DNA of 64,000 nucleotides. Source: Flavobacterium daemonense. GTDB taxonomy: Bacteria > Bacteroidota > Bacteroidia > Flavobacteriales > Flavobacteriaceae. Location: NCBI RefSeq assembly GCF_007341385.1, contig NZ_VJYD01000004.1, positions 62,001 through 126,000 on the forward strand, written 5' to 3'. The notes beneath the pieces were generated by a model. It was not told where the DNA came from and ran no database searches. It worked only from the letters and a program-made list of their open reading frames with translations. Both the position numbers and the translations under genes were made by a program. This document shows positions 49,400 to 57,775 of the stretch, one piece after another (the stretch's first letter is position 1; each line of letters opens with the position of its first letter).

Positions 49400-51781
49400 T
49401 TAATTCGCCCTCTTCTTTTCCTCCTGATTTCCAAAAGCGCGTTCTTTTACGTTGATTTTTTTGTTTCCAAAATTATAAACCACAGACAAACGTACAAATC
49501 GGTTACTCTCATTATTACTATATACTTGTTTTACACCATTTACAACCGAAGTAAAACCTTTTAAATAAGATGTATTAAAAATATCGTTTGCTAAAAATGC
49601 AATTTGAAGCGATTTATCTAATAGATCTTGTTTAAATCCAATATCAAAACTCGAAGCATATCCTACTTTATACAAACCACTTTCATAAGGCGTAGAATAT
49701 GAAAAATCAATCTGAAGTTTTGTGTTTTTTCCTAAAGTAAAAGTATTATTGGTCGAAAAATCAATTTGCAAGCTATTTGATGGAGTTGCATTTATATCTT
49801 TAATAAATTCGGTTTTTGCACCCAAAAAGTATAACGAATTTTCACTTGACCACCAATCTGCAAAAGTAGCTGAATACGTTTCTCCAAGACTATAATTTAA
49901 ACTTTTAAAATAATTTTCGCGTGTAACAATCTGCGTATTAGTTTCTGGATCGGACGTAAATAAAACACCGTAGCCATTTGTAATTGCATTTACAGAAACA
50001 CTCGTTCTCAAAACTTCTTTATAAGAATGTGCAAACTCAAAATTATCGCTAAAGGAAGGTTGTAAAAACGGATTTCCTTCTGAATAACTATTACTGCTTA
50101 TATAAATTCTAAACGGATTCAATAAATCAAAACGCGGTCTGTTGATTCTCTTCCCATAATTCAAACTAAAAGTATTGTTGTCATTTTTCTTGTAAGATGC
50201 AAAAACCGTTGGAAACAATTTCAAATAATTGTTGACCGTTTCCTGATTTAAAGTTGCAGAAAAACCATTTGTCTGCGTATTTTCTAATCTTAATCCAACT
50301 TGAAGATTCCATTTCTCGTTGATTTTTTTATCTCCATTAACATAAACTGCCTGATTATTTTCGGTGTATTTAAATTGGTTTGACTGCAAAGGATCTAATT
50401 CCGGAGTTCCAGTGATTGCGTTGTAATACAGCACATCACTTATACTGTTTGTAAAACTCATTTTTGCACCATACGATAAATTCAGTGCTTGAAACGGATG
50501 TTCCATATCAGCCTTAAAACTCCAATTGTCAATATCCTGATTCGAGATATTTCTTCCTGATTGATTCACACCAACAAAACTTCCATCTGCTAAATAATCA
50601 TTTGCAATAAACTCGCGATCAAATTTTGAATTGTAATTAAAGTAATCGACATCAAAAGATAATTTTCGGTTCAAAGAATCGAGTTTTGTTATCACATGTG
50701 CATTATACGTTAAACTTCCCGATGATCTGTCTGCATAACTATTATTGACTGTATAATTTTTCAATTGATTATCAGTATTATATCTGTCTATTACAATATC
50801 CGATTGAAAATCAGGGTTACTTCTGTCGTTTATAAACTGAAAACCTGCCGTTGTTTTTTCTGAAAAATCATAATCTAAGGCTAGTTTCCCTGATAGATTT
50901 TCATTTTTAAATTTTGTCACAGCTTGCAAATTAGAAATTCCGTCCTCAAAATATACTTTAGAAATTTCTTCTATGTTTTTATATCCTGTTTTTCCATTAA
51001 CACTTGCAGAAAAACGGAACTTATTTTTGTTGTAAAAGAAATTATCTCTCAAAGTAAAAATTCCATACTTATTTTGCTCATACGAAGTTGTAGCGGTATT
51101 TTTCCAAGAATCACGAGCACCTTTTTTCATGATAATATTTATTAATCCGCCAGTTCCTTCTGCTTCATATTTTGCTGGCGGATTGCTTATAATTTCAATA
51201 TTTTTAATATCACTTGCCGATATTGATTTCAAGAAATTATTCAATTCTTCACCCGTTAGCTCAATAATTCTTCCATCGATCATAACGCGAGAAGTTCCTT
51301 TTCCTAATATATTGATCACATTATTTTGTACCACAACGCCTGGTGCTGTATTGATGGCGCTTAAAGCGTCTCCAGCAACGTTTGTTACATTATTTTCTAG
51401 ATTATAAACCAAACGATCTGTTTTCTGTTCGATTGTTTTCTTTTTTGACTGAACCACAACTTCTACTAACTGTGTTTCGCTTTCCTTTAAAACAATAATT
51501 CCTAGATCAGTGTCTTTTTCTACGGAGATTTCTTTTTCGAAATCACTAAATCCCAAAAGACTTATTCCAATTTTATAATTTCCTTTCTTAAGATTAATTT
51601 CAAAACTACCGTCTTGTTTACTTGTTGTTCCGTCAATAATTTTTCCGTCTGAATTTGAAATTGAAACATCAGCCCATTCTAAAGGTGATTTTTCGCTTGA
51701 AACTTTTCCTTTTAATTGAAATGATTGTGCTAAACAAAATAATGGCAATACTAAAAAGATAAGGAGGTTTAATTTTTTCAT
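49400..51781 (-). CDS. TonB-dependent receptor of the outer membrane beta-barrel type
   Basis: The 793-residue product has a signal peptide (MKKLNLLIFLVLPLFCLAQ) and an N-terminal carboxypeptidase-regulatory-like domain (FQLKGKVSSEKSPLEWADVSISNSDGK). A plug-like region follows (LSAINTAPGVVVQNNVINILGKGTSRVMIDGRIIEL, EIISNPPAKYEAEGTGGLINIIMKKG), then a long beta-barrel. This layout is that of the 'outer membrane beta-barrel family' rather than a SusC-type receptor. The ligand is unknown, and no SusD-like partner is present. The two AraC regulators upstream are on the same strand and may control it. Confidence 0.85.
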   Translation of the reverse strand: MKKLNLLIFLVLPLFCLAQSFQLKGKVSSEKSPLEWADVSISNSDGKIIDGTTSKQDGSFEINLKKGNYKIGISLLGFSDFEKEISVEKDTDLGIIVLKESETQLVEVVVQSKKKTIEQKTDRLVYNLENNVTNVAGDALSAINTAPGVVVQNNVINILGKGTSRVMIDGRIIELTGEELNNFLKSISASDIKNIEIISNPPAKYEAEGTGGLINIIMKKGARDSWKNTATTSYEQNKYGIFTLRDNFFYNKNKFRFSASVNGKTGYKNIEEISKVYFEDGISNLQAVTKFKNENLSGKLALDYDFSEKTTAGFQFINDRSNPDFQSDIVIDRYNTDNQLKNYTVNNSYADRSSGSLTYNAHVITKLDSLNRKLSFDVDYFNYNSKFDREFIANDYLADGSFVGVNQSGRNISNQDIDNWSFKADMEHPFQALNLSYGAKMSFTNSISDVLYYNAITGTPELDPLQSNQFKYTENNQAVYVNGDKKINEKWNLQVGLRLENTQTNGFSATLNQETVNNYLKLFPTVFASYKKNDNNTFSLNYGKRINRPRFDLLNPFRIYISSNSYSEGNPFLQPSFSDNFEFAHSYKEVLRTSVSVNAITNGYGVLFTSDPETNTQIVTRENYFKSLNYSLGETYSATFADWWSSENSLYFLGAKTEFIKDINATPSNSLQIDFSTNNTFTLGKNTKLQIDFSYSTPYESGLYKVGYASSFDIGFKQDLLDKSLQIAFLANDIFNTSYLKGFTSVVNGVKQVYSNNESNRFVRLSVVYNFGNKKINVKERAFGNQEEKKRAN

Positions 51782-51852
51782 GGTTTCTAATTTTAACTTG
51801 TTCGATTAATTTGAAGCAAAGTTGCCTTAGAAAATCTTCCTGTGCGACCGAC

Positions 51853-51897
51853 AAAAAAAGTCGAACCATTTTCTGTTTAAGAAATTGGTTCGACTTT
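51853..51897 (-). terminator. Terminator after the first AraC-type gene
   Basis: AAAGTCGAACCA (51857-51868) pairs with TGGTTCGACTTT (51886-51897), a perfect 12-bp stem. On the minus strand it ends in seven T. It follows the AraC stop at 51934 by about 37 bases. Confidence 0.85.
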
Positions 51898-51933
51898 ATT
51901 GCACCTGAAGTACGACTTTTTACAAAGCCTTTA

Positions 51934-53079
51934 TTATGAAGCGTTTCGGTATGCCGTTGGCGTTAAATTAGTGTACTTTTTAAAATACGTATTAAATGAT
52001 GATTTTGAATTAAAACCCACTTCGTACAAAATTTCCAGAACGGTCAAATCATTTTTCAAAGGATTTTTTAAAATACTCATGGCTTTTTGAATGCGATATT
52101 CGTTCACAAAATCAAAAAAATGCTGATCGATATGATGATTAATCAAAATGGATAAATCCCGAACGGGAATATTTATTTGGTTTGAAAGCTCCTGAATAGT
52201 AAGCGAAGGATCAAGAAAAGGTTCTTTTTCTGTCATATATTGTTTCAGCAAAGCAATTTGAGTCGAAATTGTTTCATTTTGATTTTCTTTTACTTCAACA
52301 ATATTTTCATCTTGATGAACAATATCTCTAGCTAATTGCAATTTTGAATCGATTCCTCTAAAAAGTTCTGGATGATTCAGTGCCTTTAAAACAAACCAAC
52401 AGGTTATTGATAGGACAAAAAACTGCATTATTAAATTTGCCCAAATCCATAATGTTTCAAGATCAACAAATCGTAAAACATTTTTAGCTATCGATAAATA
52501 ATATAGAACAAAAAGCACCGTCGATATTTGAAACAACCATTTAAAAATAGAGGTTTTAGGATTGGCGTAATTCTCCTGATAAAGCGCTTTATACTTTTTT
52601 AAAACCAAGAATACAGCAACGCTATAAACAACAATTTGCACACTTAACATCAACTGGAAACCGTACAATTCAGGCATTTGAGCTCGATGTTCATAAAATG
52701 TCATTTTTTCTGAATTGTTTAAAAAATACAATCGGGACAGAAAAACTGCATTTGTAATTAGAAATGGAAGAGCGTGAAGCAAATGTTTAGCTTTTAATCG
52801 AAAACCAGCAAAACAAACTGATATTATGTACAGATAGAAAGTCGGAATTATCAAAGCGCAAATGCTCCATCTGAAAAATTCGAAATTAAAATGGCTTTTG
52901 ATGAAATCTTCATTTATAAAAATTCCGATATTATCAATTGCAAAAAATAACAAGTAGCAAGCAAATAGGCGGTTTGCTAATTTGTTTTCGGTTTTTACGG
53001 TAAATAGAAAAAATGCCAGTAAAAAGGAAACAAAAACCGACATTCCGCTCAAAATACTTAAAAGACTAGCTATATCCAT
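51934..53079 (-). CDS. AraC family regulator with N-terminal membrane domain (copy 1)
   Basis: A 381-residue protein. Residues of about 1-230 form six to seven membrane helices (IASLLSILSGMSVFVSFLLAFFLFTV onwards). A linker follows (SKLQLARDIVHQDEN), then the C-terminal AraC/XylS helix-turn-helix pair: LTIQELSNQINIPVRDLSILINHH and LEILYEVGFNSKSSFNTYFKKYTNLTPTAYR. A membrane-bound DNA-binding regulator would sense an envelope signal directly. It is paralogous to the gene just upstream and has its own promoter motif at 53100-53107. Confidence 0.88.
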   Translation of the reverse strand: MDIASLLSILSGMSVFVSFLLAFFLFTVKTENKLANRLFACYLLFFAIDNIGIFINEDFIKSHFNFEFFRWSICALIIPTFYLYIISVCFAGFRLKAKHLLHALPFLITNAVFLSRLYFLNNSEKMTFYEHRAQMPELYGFQLMLSVQIVVYSVAVFLVLKKYKALYQENYANPKTSIFKWLFQISTVLFVLYYLSIAKNVLRFVDLETLWIWANLIMQFFVLSITCWFVLKALNHPELFRGIDSKLQLARDIVHQDENIVEVKENQNETISTQIALLKQYMTEKEPFLDPSLTIQELSNQINIPVRDLSILINHHIDQHFFDFVNEYRIQKAMSILKNPLKNDLTVLEILYEVGFNSKSSFNTYFKKYTNLTPTAYRNAS

Positions 53080-53099
53080 TGTTTTTTCCGGTTATTTAA

Positions 53100-53107
53100 C
53101 AAATATA
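53100..53107 (-). promoter_or_regulatory. Candidate -7 promoter element, AraC copy 1
   Basis: Minus-strand TATATTTG matches TAnnTTTG, 20 bases before the ATG at 53079. The surrounding bases resemble those at 54298-54305, so the promoter was duplicated with the gene. Confidence 0.55.
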
Positions 53108-53134
53108 ACTATTTTAGTTTTTGAGCACAATTAG

Positions 53135-54277
53135 CTATGAAGCGTTTCTAAAAGCGGTTGGTGTTAAATTTGTATATTTTTTGAAGGAAGTATTAAACGA
53201 AGATTTGGAGTTAAAACCAACTTCATATAAAATTTCCAAAACTGTAAGCTGACTTTTAGACTCGTCTTTCAAAATGTCCATTGCTTTTTGGATACGATAT
53301 TCATTTACAAAATCAAAAAAATGCTGATCCATTTTATGATTAATCAAAACAGACAAATCTCGAACTGGAATATCAATTTGATTGGCCAATTCCTGAATAG
53401 TGAGCGACGGATCTAGAAAAGGTTCTTTCTCCTTCATATATTGTTTTAATGCCAGTATTTGTTCAGAAACTAAATGATTTTCAACAGTTGTCGATGGCTC
53501 TTTTTCTTCAATTTCCGGCAAAATATCTTTTGTTAGTTTTAATCTAGAGTTAATTCCTCTAAAAAGTTCTGGATGATTTAATGCTTTCATTACAAACCAG
53601 CATATTACAGATAAAGCCATAATCACCATAAGAACATTACCCCAAAGAAAAGTATCTCTGGAAGCCGTATAACGCAACAAATTCTTTGAAGCTGTAATTG
53701 AATGCATTACAACAAAAACACAATTCATTTGAAAAAGCCATTTGTACGTAGAAGCACTCGGATTTGTATAGTTTTCGAGATAGATTTTCTTGTATTTTCT
53801 TAAAATCAAAAATATGCTGACAATATAAAACCAATATTGACATTCGATTAAAATCTGAAAAAAATACACTTCAGGCATATTACTGAAATTCGCTAAAAAT
53901 TGTTGTTTCTCAAAACCTGATTTTAAATAAAATCTAGGCGTCAAAACTAAATTCATTACGACAAATGGAGTTGTATATACTAAATGTTTCCATTTTAATC
54001 GAAAATCAGAATAACAGACTGCCAAAACGTACAAGTAAATCAAAGGCATTTCTAGCAAACAAAATGTGCTTCTCAAAATCGTCAAGTAAACGAATTCAGC
54101 TGGAAATGAAAAATCAAGAAGACCACTGAAATCAATAGCTGAAAAAGTTATGAAACAAGCGAATAATCGATTTGCTAATTTATTTTCTGTTTTTACAGTA
54201 AGTAAAAAAAGTGCCAGCAGTAACGAAATAAAAACAGCAATACGAGCAACGCCATCCAAAAAAACTAACTTATCCAT
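53135..54277 (-). CDS. AraC family regulator with N-terminal membrane domain (copy 2)
   Basis: The 380-residue product has the same layout as the 51934-53079 gene: about seven helices, then a linker, then an AraC helix-turn-helix (LTIQELANQIDIPVRDLSVLINHKMDQHF and LEILYEVGFNSKSSFNTSFKKYTNLTPTAFRNAS). The DNA-binding halves are nearly identical, while the membrane halves and linkers differ more. This suggests the same DNA target but different signals, by inference. The two genes are separated by 55 bases. Confidence 0.88.
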   Translation of the reverse strand: MDKLVFLDGVARIAVFISLLLALFLLTVKTENKLANRLFACFITFSAIDFSGLLDFSFPAEFVYLTILRSTFCLLEMPLIYLYVLAVCYSDFRLKWKHLVYTTPFVVMNLVLTPRFYLKSGFEKQQFLANFSNMPEVYFFQILIECQYWFYIVSIFLILRKYKKIYLENYTNPSASTYKWLFQMNCVFVVMHSITASKNLLRYTASRDTFLWGNVLMVIMALSVICWFVMKALNHPELFRGINSRLKLTKDILPEIEEKEPSTTVENHLVSEQILALKQYMKEKEPFLDPSLTIQELANQIDIPVRDLSVLINHKMDQHFFDFVNEYRIQKAMDILKDESKSQLTVLEILYEVGFNSKSSFNTSFKKYTNLTPTAFRNAS

Positions 54278-54297
54278 CTATCTTTTTAATGTTTTAA

Positions 54298-54305
54298 CAA
54301 ATATA
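54298..54305 (-). promoter_or_regulatory. Candidate -7 promoter element, AraC copy 2
   Basis: Minus-strand TATATTTG, matching TAnnTTTG, lies 20 bases before the ATG at 54277, the same distance as in copy 1. Confidence 0.55.
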
Positions 54306-54445
54306 ATATTTTAGTTCTTTTAACAAAGATGTAACAAAGTATTCACGTCAGACTAAACAAAACCTTAAATCTTTGTGAGTTTGTGCAACAAATTTCGAGA
54401 TTGAGAGAAAAAAGATTAATTTTGATCCGTCTAAACAATGATAAA

Positions 54446-55258
54446 ATGACATTTACCAAAACTACTGAACAAGCATCAAAGTATGAACATTTAGAGAAAA
54501 TGTCTGTTCATGAATTATTATCAAATATTAACCAAGAAGACAAAACCGTTCCTTATGCGGTCGAAAAAGCATTGCCTCAAATAGAAGCTTTGATTCCGCA
54601 AATAGTTGCTAAACTAAAATTAGGAGGCAGATTGTTTTATATTGGAGCCGGAACCTCAGGCCGACTTGGTGTGGTTGATGCTTCAGAATGTCCGCCAACA
54701 TTTGGCGTTCCTTTTGATTTAGTTAACGGAATTATTGCCGGTGGCGACACTGCAATTCGCCGTGCAGTAGAAAATGCGGAAGACAGTACCACAAACGCGT
54801 GGATTGATCTTCAAAAATATAAAATTGACTCTAATGATGTAGTAATTGGTATTGCTGCATCAGGGACAACTCCATATGTTATCAGTGGTTTAGAAGCTTG
54901 TAATCAAAATAATATTATTACAGGCTGCATTACCTGTAATGCAGGAAGCCCATTGGCATTGACAGCTCAATTTCCTATTGAAGTGGTTGTAGGACCAGAA
55001 TTTATAACTGGTAGTTCTAGGATGAAAGCTGGAACGGCTCAAAAACTGGTTTTAAACATGATTTCGACTGCAGCGATGATTCAGCTTGGAAAAGTGAGAG
55101 GAAATAAAATGGTCGATATGCAATTGAGCAATGTAAAACTGGTAGATCGAGGCGTTAAAATGATTATGGAAGAAATTCCTGTTTCGTATGACGAAGCTTC
55201 AGAATTATTAAAAAAATACGGCAGCGTGAGAAATGCCGTTGACAATTATAATAAGTAA
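54446..55258 (+). CDS. murQ: N-acetylmuramic acid 6-phosphate etherase
   Basis: MurQ cleaves the lactyl ether of MurNAc-6-phosphate to GlcNAc-6-phosphate during cell-wall recycling. The 270-residue product has a SIS fold: GGRLFYIGAGTSGRLGVVDASECPPTFG with the catalytic glutamate in the ASECPP block, then VIGIAASGTTPYVISGLEAC and FITGSSRMKAGTAQKLVLNMIST, all conserved. A GTG at 54383 lies upstream in frame. I choose the ATG at 54446 because the extra 21 residues (MQQISRLREKRLILIRL) look unrelated to the family. A long inverted repeat follows. Confidence 0.93.
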   Translation: MTFTKTTEQASKYEHLEKMSVHELLSNINQEDKTVPYAVEKALPQIEALIPQIVAKLKLGGRLFYIGAGTSGRLGVVDASECPPTFGVPFDLVNGIIAGGDTAIRRAVENAEDSTTNAWIDLQKYKIDSNDVVIGIAASGTTPYVISGLEACNQNNIITGCITCNAGSPLALTAQFPIEVVVGPEFITGSSRMKAGTAQKLVLNMISTAAMIQLGKVRGNKMVDMQLSNVKLVDRGVKMIMEEIPVSYDEASELLKKYGSVRNAVDNYNK

Positions 55259-55277
55259 AAGGTTTTTATACATACTG

Positions 55278-55381
55278 TTTGTCATTTCGAGGGACGAGAA
55301 ATCACACTCGTAAATCGACAAAGATGGGCTATGTACTTTGCGGAATTTCTAGTGTGATTTCTCGTCCCTCGAAATAACAAA
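55278..55381. repeat. Long inverted repeat with 25-bp perfect arms
   Basis: 55284-55308 is the exact reverse complement of 55351-55375. After one mismatch the pairing extends 5 more bases outward, to 55278 and 55381. The loop is 42 bases. The arm includes CGAGGGACGAGAAATCACAC. Arms of this length and perfection are rare in spacers and suggest a mobile or repeat element. The flanking AAACCTG words are of the other family. Confidence 0.8.
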
Positions 55382-55421
55382 AAAACTTGAAACCTGAAAC
55401 AAAAAAACTGAAACAAAAAAA

Positions 55422-55643
55422 ATGGCAACAAATAAACAATTACTAGGGAAAGGAATTAAATACATGACTGGTGCATTGCCTTTAATGTTTATTGGTCCAT
55501 CAATGATTTATAATGCTTTTATGAATCAGCATACAAACTGGCATTATTTGGTTTTAGGAATTGGAATTGTGGCTTGTTTGAGTTCTATGGTTTTGATTTT
55601 TTTAGGACTGAAAATCATTATGAAAGGCTTGTTTAATGACTAA
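55422..55643 (+). CDS. DUF6095 family small membrane protein
   Basis: A 73-residue protein with two membrane helices (YMTGALPLMFIGPSMIYNAF and YLVLGIGIVACLSSMVLIFLGLKIIM) and a short positively charged N-terminus (MATNKQLLGKGIK). I recall this as the DUF6095 family of Flavobacteriaceae, often near murQ. The function is unknown. It is on the same strand as murQ but separated by the long inverted repeat. Confidence 0.68.
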   Translation: MATNKQLLGKGIKYMTGALPLMFIGPSMIYNAFMNQHTNWHYLVLGIGIVACLSSMVLIFLGLKIIMKGLFND

Positions 55644-55713
55644 TGTTTAGCTGTTAAGTTTAATATTAAAGCCTTTAAAAAAAACAAAAACTTATTTTTA
55701 TCCAACATTAAAG

Positions 55714-56286
55714 ATGGAAGACATAATTCACATTCAGAAAACATTCGAGAAGGTTATTTACATCGACAAAAAAATAAACAATCGAGAGTTTGAAGATTGT
55801 GTTTTTAAAAACTGTGACTTCTCAAACAGTAATTTTAATTCCAATTCATTTTTAGACTGCGAATTTATTGACTGCAACTTATCGATGACAAGTTTGGCGG
55901 GAACAAGCCTAAAAAATATCACTTTTAGAAACTGCAAGCTTCTTGGAATCGCTTTTAATGAATGTGACGATTTTTTATTTCAAGTTCATTTTGAGGAATG
56001 TACTTTGGATTATGCTATATTTTCGAACAAAAAAATGCCAAAAACCAAGTTTATCAATTCATCAGTTCGCGAAGTGACTTTTATTGGAACTAATCTAACA
56101 AGTTCTGTTTTTGACAATTGCAATCTTGAAGGCGCTATATTTAATGAAACTCAATTAGCAGGAGTTAATTTTAAAACAGCCTACAATTATAAAATCGATC
56201 CCGAATTTAATCCGATGCGAAAAGCACAATTCTCAAATGATGGAATTGTTGGGCTTTTAGATAAATATGATATTAAAATCGTTTAA
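55714..56286 (+). CDS. Pentapeptide repeat protein
   Basis: A 190-residue protein of A(D/N)LXX-type repeats that fold as a right-handed quadrilateral beta-helix. Visible units include DCVFKNCDFSNSNFNSNSFLDCEF, NCKLLGIAFNECD, SFREVTFIGTNLTSSVFDNC and NLEGAIFNETQLAGVNF, running over about residues 25-160. Members such as MfpA and Qnr mimic DNA and protect gyrase, but most have no known role. The C-terminus is a normal soluble segment. It is not near a toxin or gyrase gene apart from parC 5.5 kb away. Confidence 0.85.
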   Translation: MEDIIHIQKTFEKVIYIDKKINNREFEDCVFKNCDFSNSNFNSNSFLDCEFIDCNLSMTSLAGTSLKNITFRNCKLLGIAFNECDDFLFQVHFEECTLDYAIFSNKKMPKTKFINSSVREVTFIGTNLTSSVFDNCNLEGAIFNETQLAGVNFKTAYNYKIDPEFNPMRKAQFSNDGIVGLLDKYDIKIV

Positions 56287-56366
56287 TTTTTAGCCACGAA
56301 TTCACGAATTTTTAAGATCAAAACTATAATAGTTACTGAATTTATACCAAATAATAATTCAAGCTT

Positions 56367-56942
56367 ATGAAAACTGATGAATCTTATTTAGAGAGTGTAA
56401 AAAAGCAATTTTTATATTATAAAACACTTGGCGAAAAGGCTATAAATCAATTAGAACCTGAACAGCTTTTTGTTGAAACCAATGATGACACGAACAGTAT
56501 TGCGACGATTATAAAACACATTTCAGGCAATATGCTTTCGCGCTGGACGGATTTTTTAACTTCTGATGGAGAGAAAGAATGGCGAAACCGTGACGCTGAA
56601 TTTGAAAATGATTTGCAATCGAAAGAAGAAGTTTTAGAAATCTGGAACAAAGGCTGGAATTGTCTAGAAAATGCGTTGGAAAGCTTAAAACCTGAACAGC
56701 TTTCAGATATTATTTATATTCGAAATGAAGGTCATACGGTTATTGAAGCCATAAACAGACAATTGGCACATTATCCATATCATATCGGGCAGATTGTTTT
56801 TTATGCCAAACAATTGAAAAACAGCGAATGGAACAGCTTGTCGATTCCGAAGAATAAATCGGGAAATTATAATGCTGAAAAGTTTGCCAAAGAAAAAGAA
56901 ATTAAGAACTTTACTGACGATGAATTAAAACGATTGAAGTGA
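56367..56942 (+). CDS. DUF1572/DinB-like protein
   Basis: A 191-residue helical protein with a conserved metal-type pattern: IIKHISGNMLSRWTDFLTSDGEKEW, then QLAHYPYHIGQIVFYAKQL. The histidines at IIKH and HYPYH match the three-histidine metal site of the DinB fold. DUF1572 is a DinB-superfamily group of unknown function, perhaps thiol transferases. It is on the same strand as the pentapeptide gene and its stop overlaps the start of the small gene that follows by four bases. Confidence 0.82.
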   Translation: MKTDESYLESVKKQFLYYKTLGEKAINQLEPEQLFVETNDDTNSIATIIKHISGNMLSRWTDFLTSDGEKEWRNRDAEFENDLQSKEEVLEIWNKGWNCLENALESLKPEQLSDIIYIRNEGHTVIEAINRQLAHYPYHIGQIVFYAKQLKNSEWNSLSIPKNKSGNYNAEKFAKEKEIKNFTDDELKRLK

Positions 56943-57124
56943 TAGAATTTCATTCTGATTTAGGCGGACTTTGTTATTGGATTTTGATTAAATTCTGCCG
57001 AACAAAATTATCAGATGAGCAAGCTGATAAAAACCGAAGACGAAATTTGTTTTTTCTTTGCTTCATCAATATTATTTTTGCCCTTATTATTCTACTAGTT
57101 CTAATTTATCCGGAATATTTATAG
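56939..57124 (+). CDS. Small membrane protein translated from an overlapping GTG
   Basis: A 61-residue product that starts with GTG at 56939, sharing GTGA with the DUF1572 stop, a typical coupling arrangement. A hydrophilic N-terminus (MIEFHSDLGGLCYWILIKFCRTKL) is followed by SDEQADKNRRRN and one clear helix (LFFLCFINIIFALIILLVLIYPEYL). No family is recognised. I think it is real because of the coupling and the well-formed helix. It is followed by the TCCCGAAGC palindrome. Confidence 0.55.
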   Translation: MIEFHSDLGGLCYWILIKFCRTKLSDEQADKNRRRNLFFLCFINIIFALIILLVLIYPEYL

Positions 57125-57133
57125 CCCTGATTG

Positions 57134-57149
57134 TCCCGAAGCTTCGGGA
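57134..57149. repeat. Perfect 16-base palindrome, TCCCGAAGC family
   Basis: TCCCGAAGCTTCGGGA is a perfect palindrome 9 bases after the small membrane gene. Related copies are at 37232-37247 and 49343-49358. It can fold as a stable 6-bp stem with a 4-base loop. Confidence 0.72.
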
Positions 57150-57234
57150 GAAATCCTTTTTGTTTTTTCTTTAAAAGCAAAAAGATTGTAATGAAAAGCA
57201 GGAATAAGCTCCTAAAAAAACAACATAATTTAAA

Positions 57235-57606
57235 ATGAAAAAAATACTATTCCTTCTTCCGTTGATTGCATTAGCATCGTGTTACAATGCCGAACACAAC
57301 TGCACAGATTTTAAAAATGGGAAATTCAAGTTTGAAACTGAAGTAAACGGCGTAAAAAAAACGACTTTCTTTGAACGCAAAGACAGTATTGAAATCGAAA
57401 CTTTTGAAAGAAAAACGGATACTGCAACCGTGCGCTGGGTTAGCGACTGCGAATATGTTTTGCAGAAAAAACACCCAAAAAATATGGCCGAAGAAAAAGC
57501 AATCAGTATGAAAATCTTAACAACTTCTAAAGATTCTTATACGTTTGAATATGGCTTGGTTGGTTCTGAAGAAAAACAACGTGGCAAGGTTTTCAAAGTT
57601 GAGTAA
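57235..57606 (+). CDS. Small lipoprotein of unknown function
   Basis: A 123-residue product with a lipoprotein signal (KKILFLLPLIALASC, lipid cysteine 16). The mature part is beta-rich and charged: CTDFKNGKFKFETEVNGVKKTTFFERKDSIEIETF, WVSDCEYVLQKKHPKN. It has a second cysteine pair, which may form a disulfide. From memory, similar flavobacterial proteins are labelled 'DNA topoisomerase IV' in databases, probably by proximity to parC. Nothing in this sequence supports a topoisomerase. An envelope role is likely. Confidence 0.72.
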   Translation: MKKILFLLPLIALASCYNAEHNCTDFKNGKFKFETEVNGVKKTTFFERKDSIEIETFERKTDTATVRWVSDCEYVLQKKHPKNMAEEKAISMKILTTSKDSYTFEYGLVGSEEKQRGKVFKVE

Positions 57607-57612
57607 AAAGTC

Positions 57613-57638
57613 AAAGTCCCAGATTGGGGCTTTTTTTA
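57613..57638 (+). terminator. Terminator after the small lipoprotein gene
   Basis: AAAGTCCC pairs with GGGGCTTT with one G-T pair and runs into seven T. It begins 6 bases after the stop. Confidence 0.75.
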
Positions 57639-57639
57639 T

Positions 57640-57710
57640 GCTACGAAGCCACAAAGTCAAATTCTTTTACCATTCAACAAAACTTTGGCACTTTGCTCCT
57701 TTGTTCCTAA
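57640..57710. repeat. CTTTGGCA-word array between the lipoprotein and DUF294 genes
   Basis: The spacer holds a degenerate 8-base array (CTTTGGCA, CTTTGCTC, CTTTGTTC) together with GCCACAAAGTC words in the opposite orientation. It is another member of the word-array class found in many spacers here. It overlaps a spurious reading frame. Confidence 0.5.
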
Positions 57711-57775
57711 AAAAGAAACGTGTTTATTTTACGTTTATGTTTTTAAATAGTATTTTAGAACTTTAATCTAACCAA

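Noticed and set aside
51857..51897. A tRNA-like GGTTCGA signature
   Set aside because: The GGTTCGA is part of a simple 12-bp terminator stem; there is no cloverleaf.
54383..54445. Longer N-terminus of MurQ from a GTG
   Set aside because: The extra residues do not fit the family and lie next to a likely promoter region; the ATG at 54446 gives a normal MurQ start.
57235..57606. A topoisomerase fragment
   Set aside because: The database-style name for similar proteins is not supported: the sequence is a short lipoprotein with no topoisomerase motif.
57545..57766. A 73-residue frame overlapping the end of the small lipoprotein gene
   Set aside because: It starts inside another gene in a different frame and crosses a terminator and a CTTTGGCA-word array.
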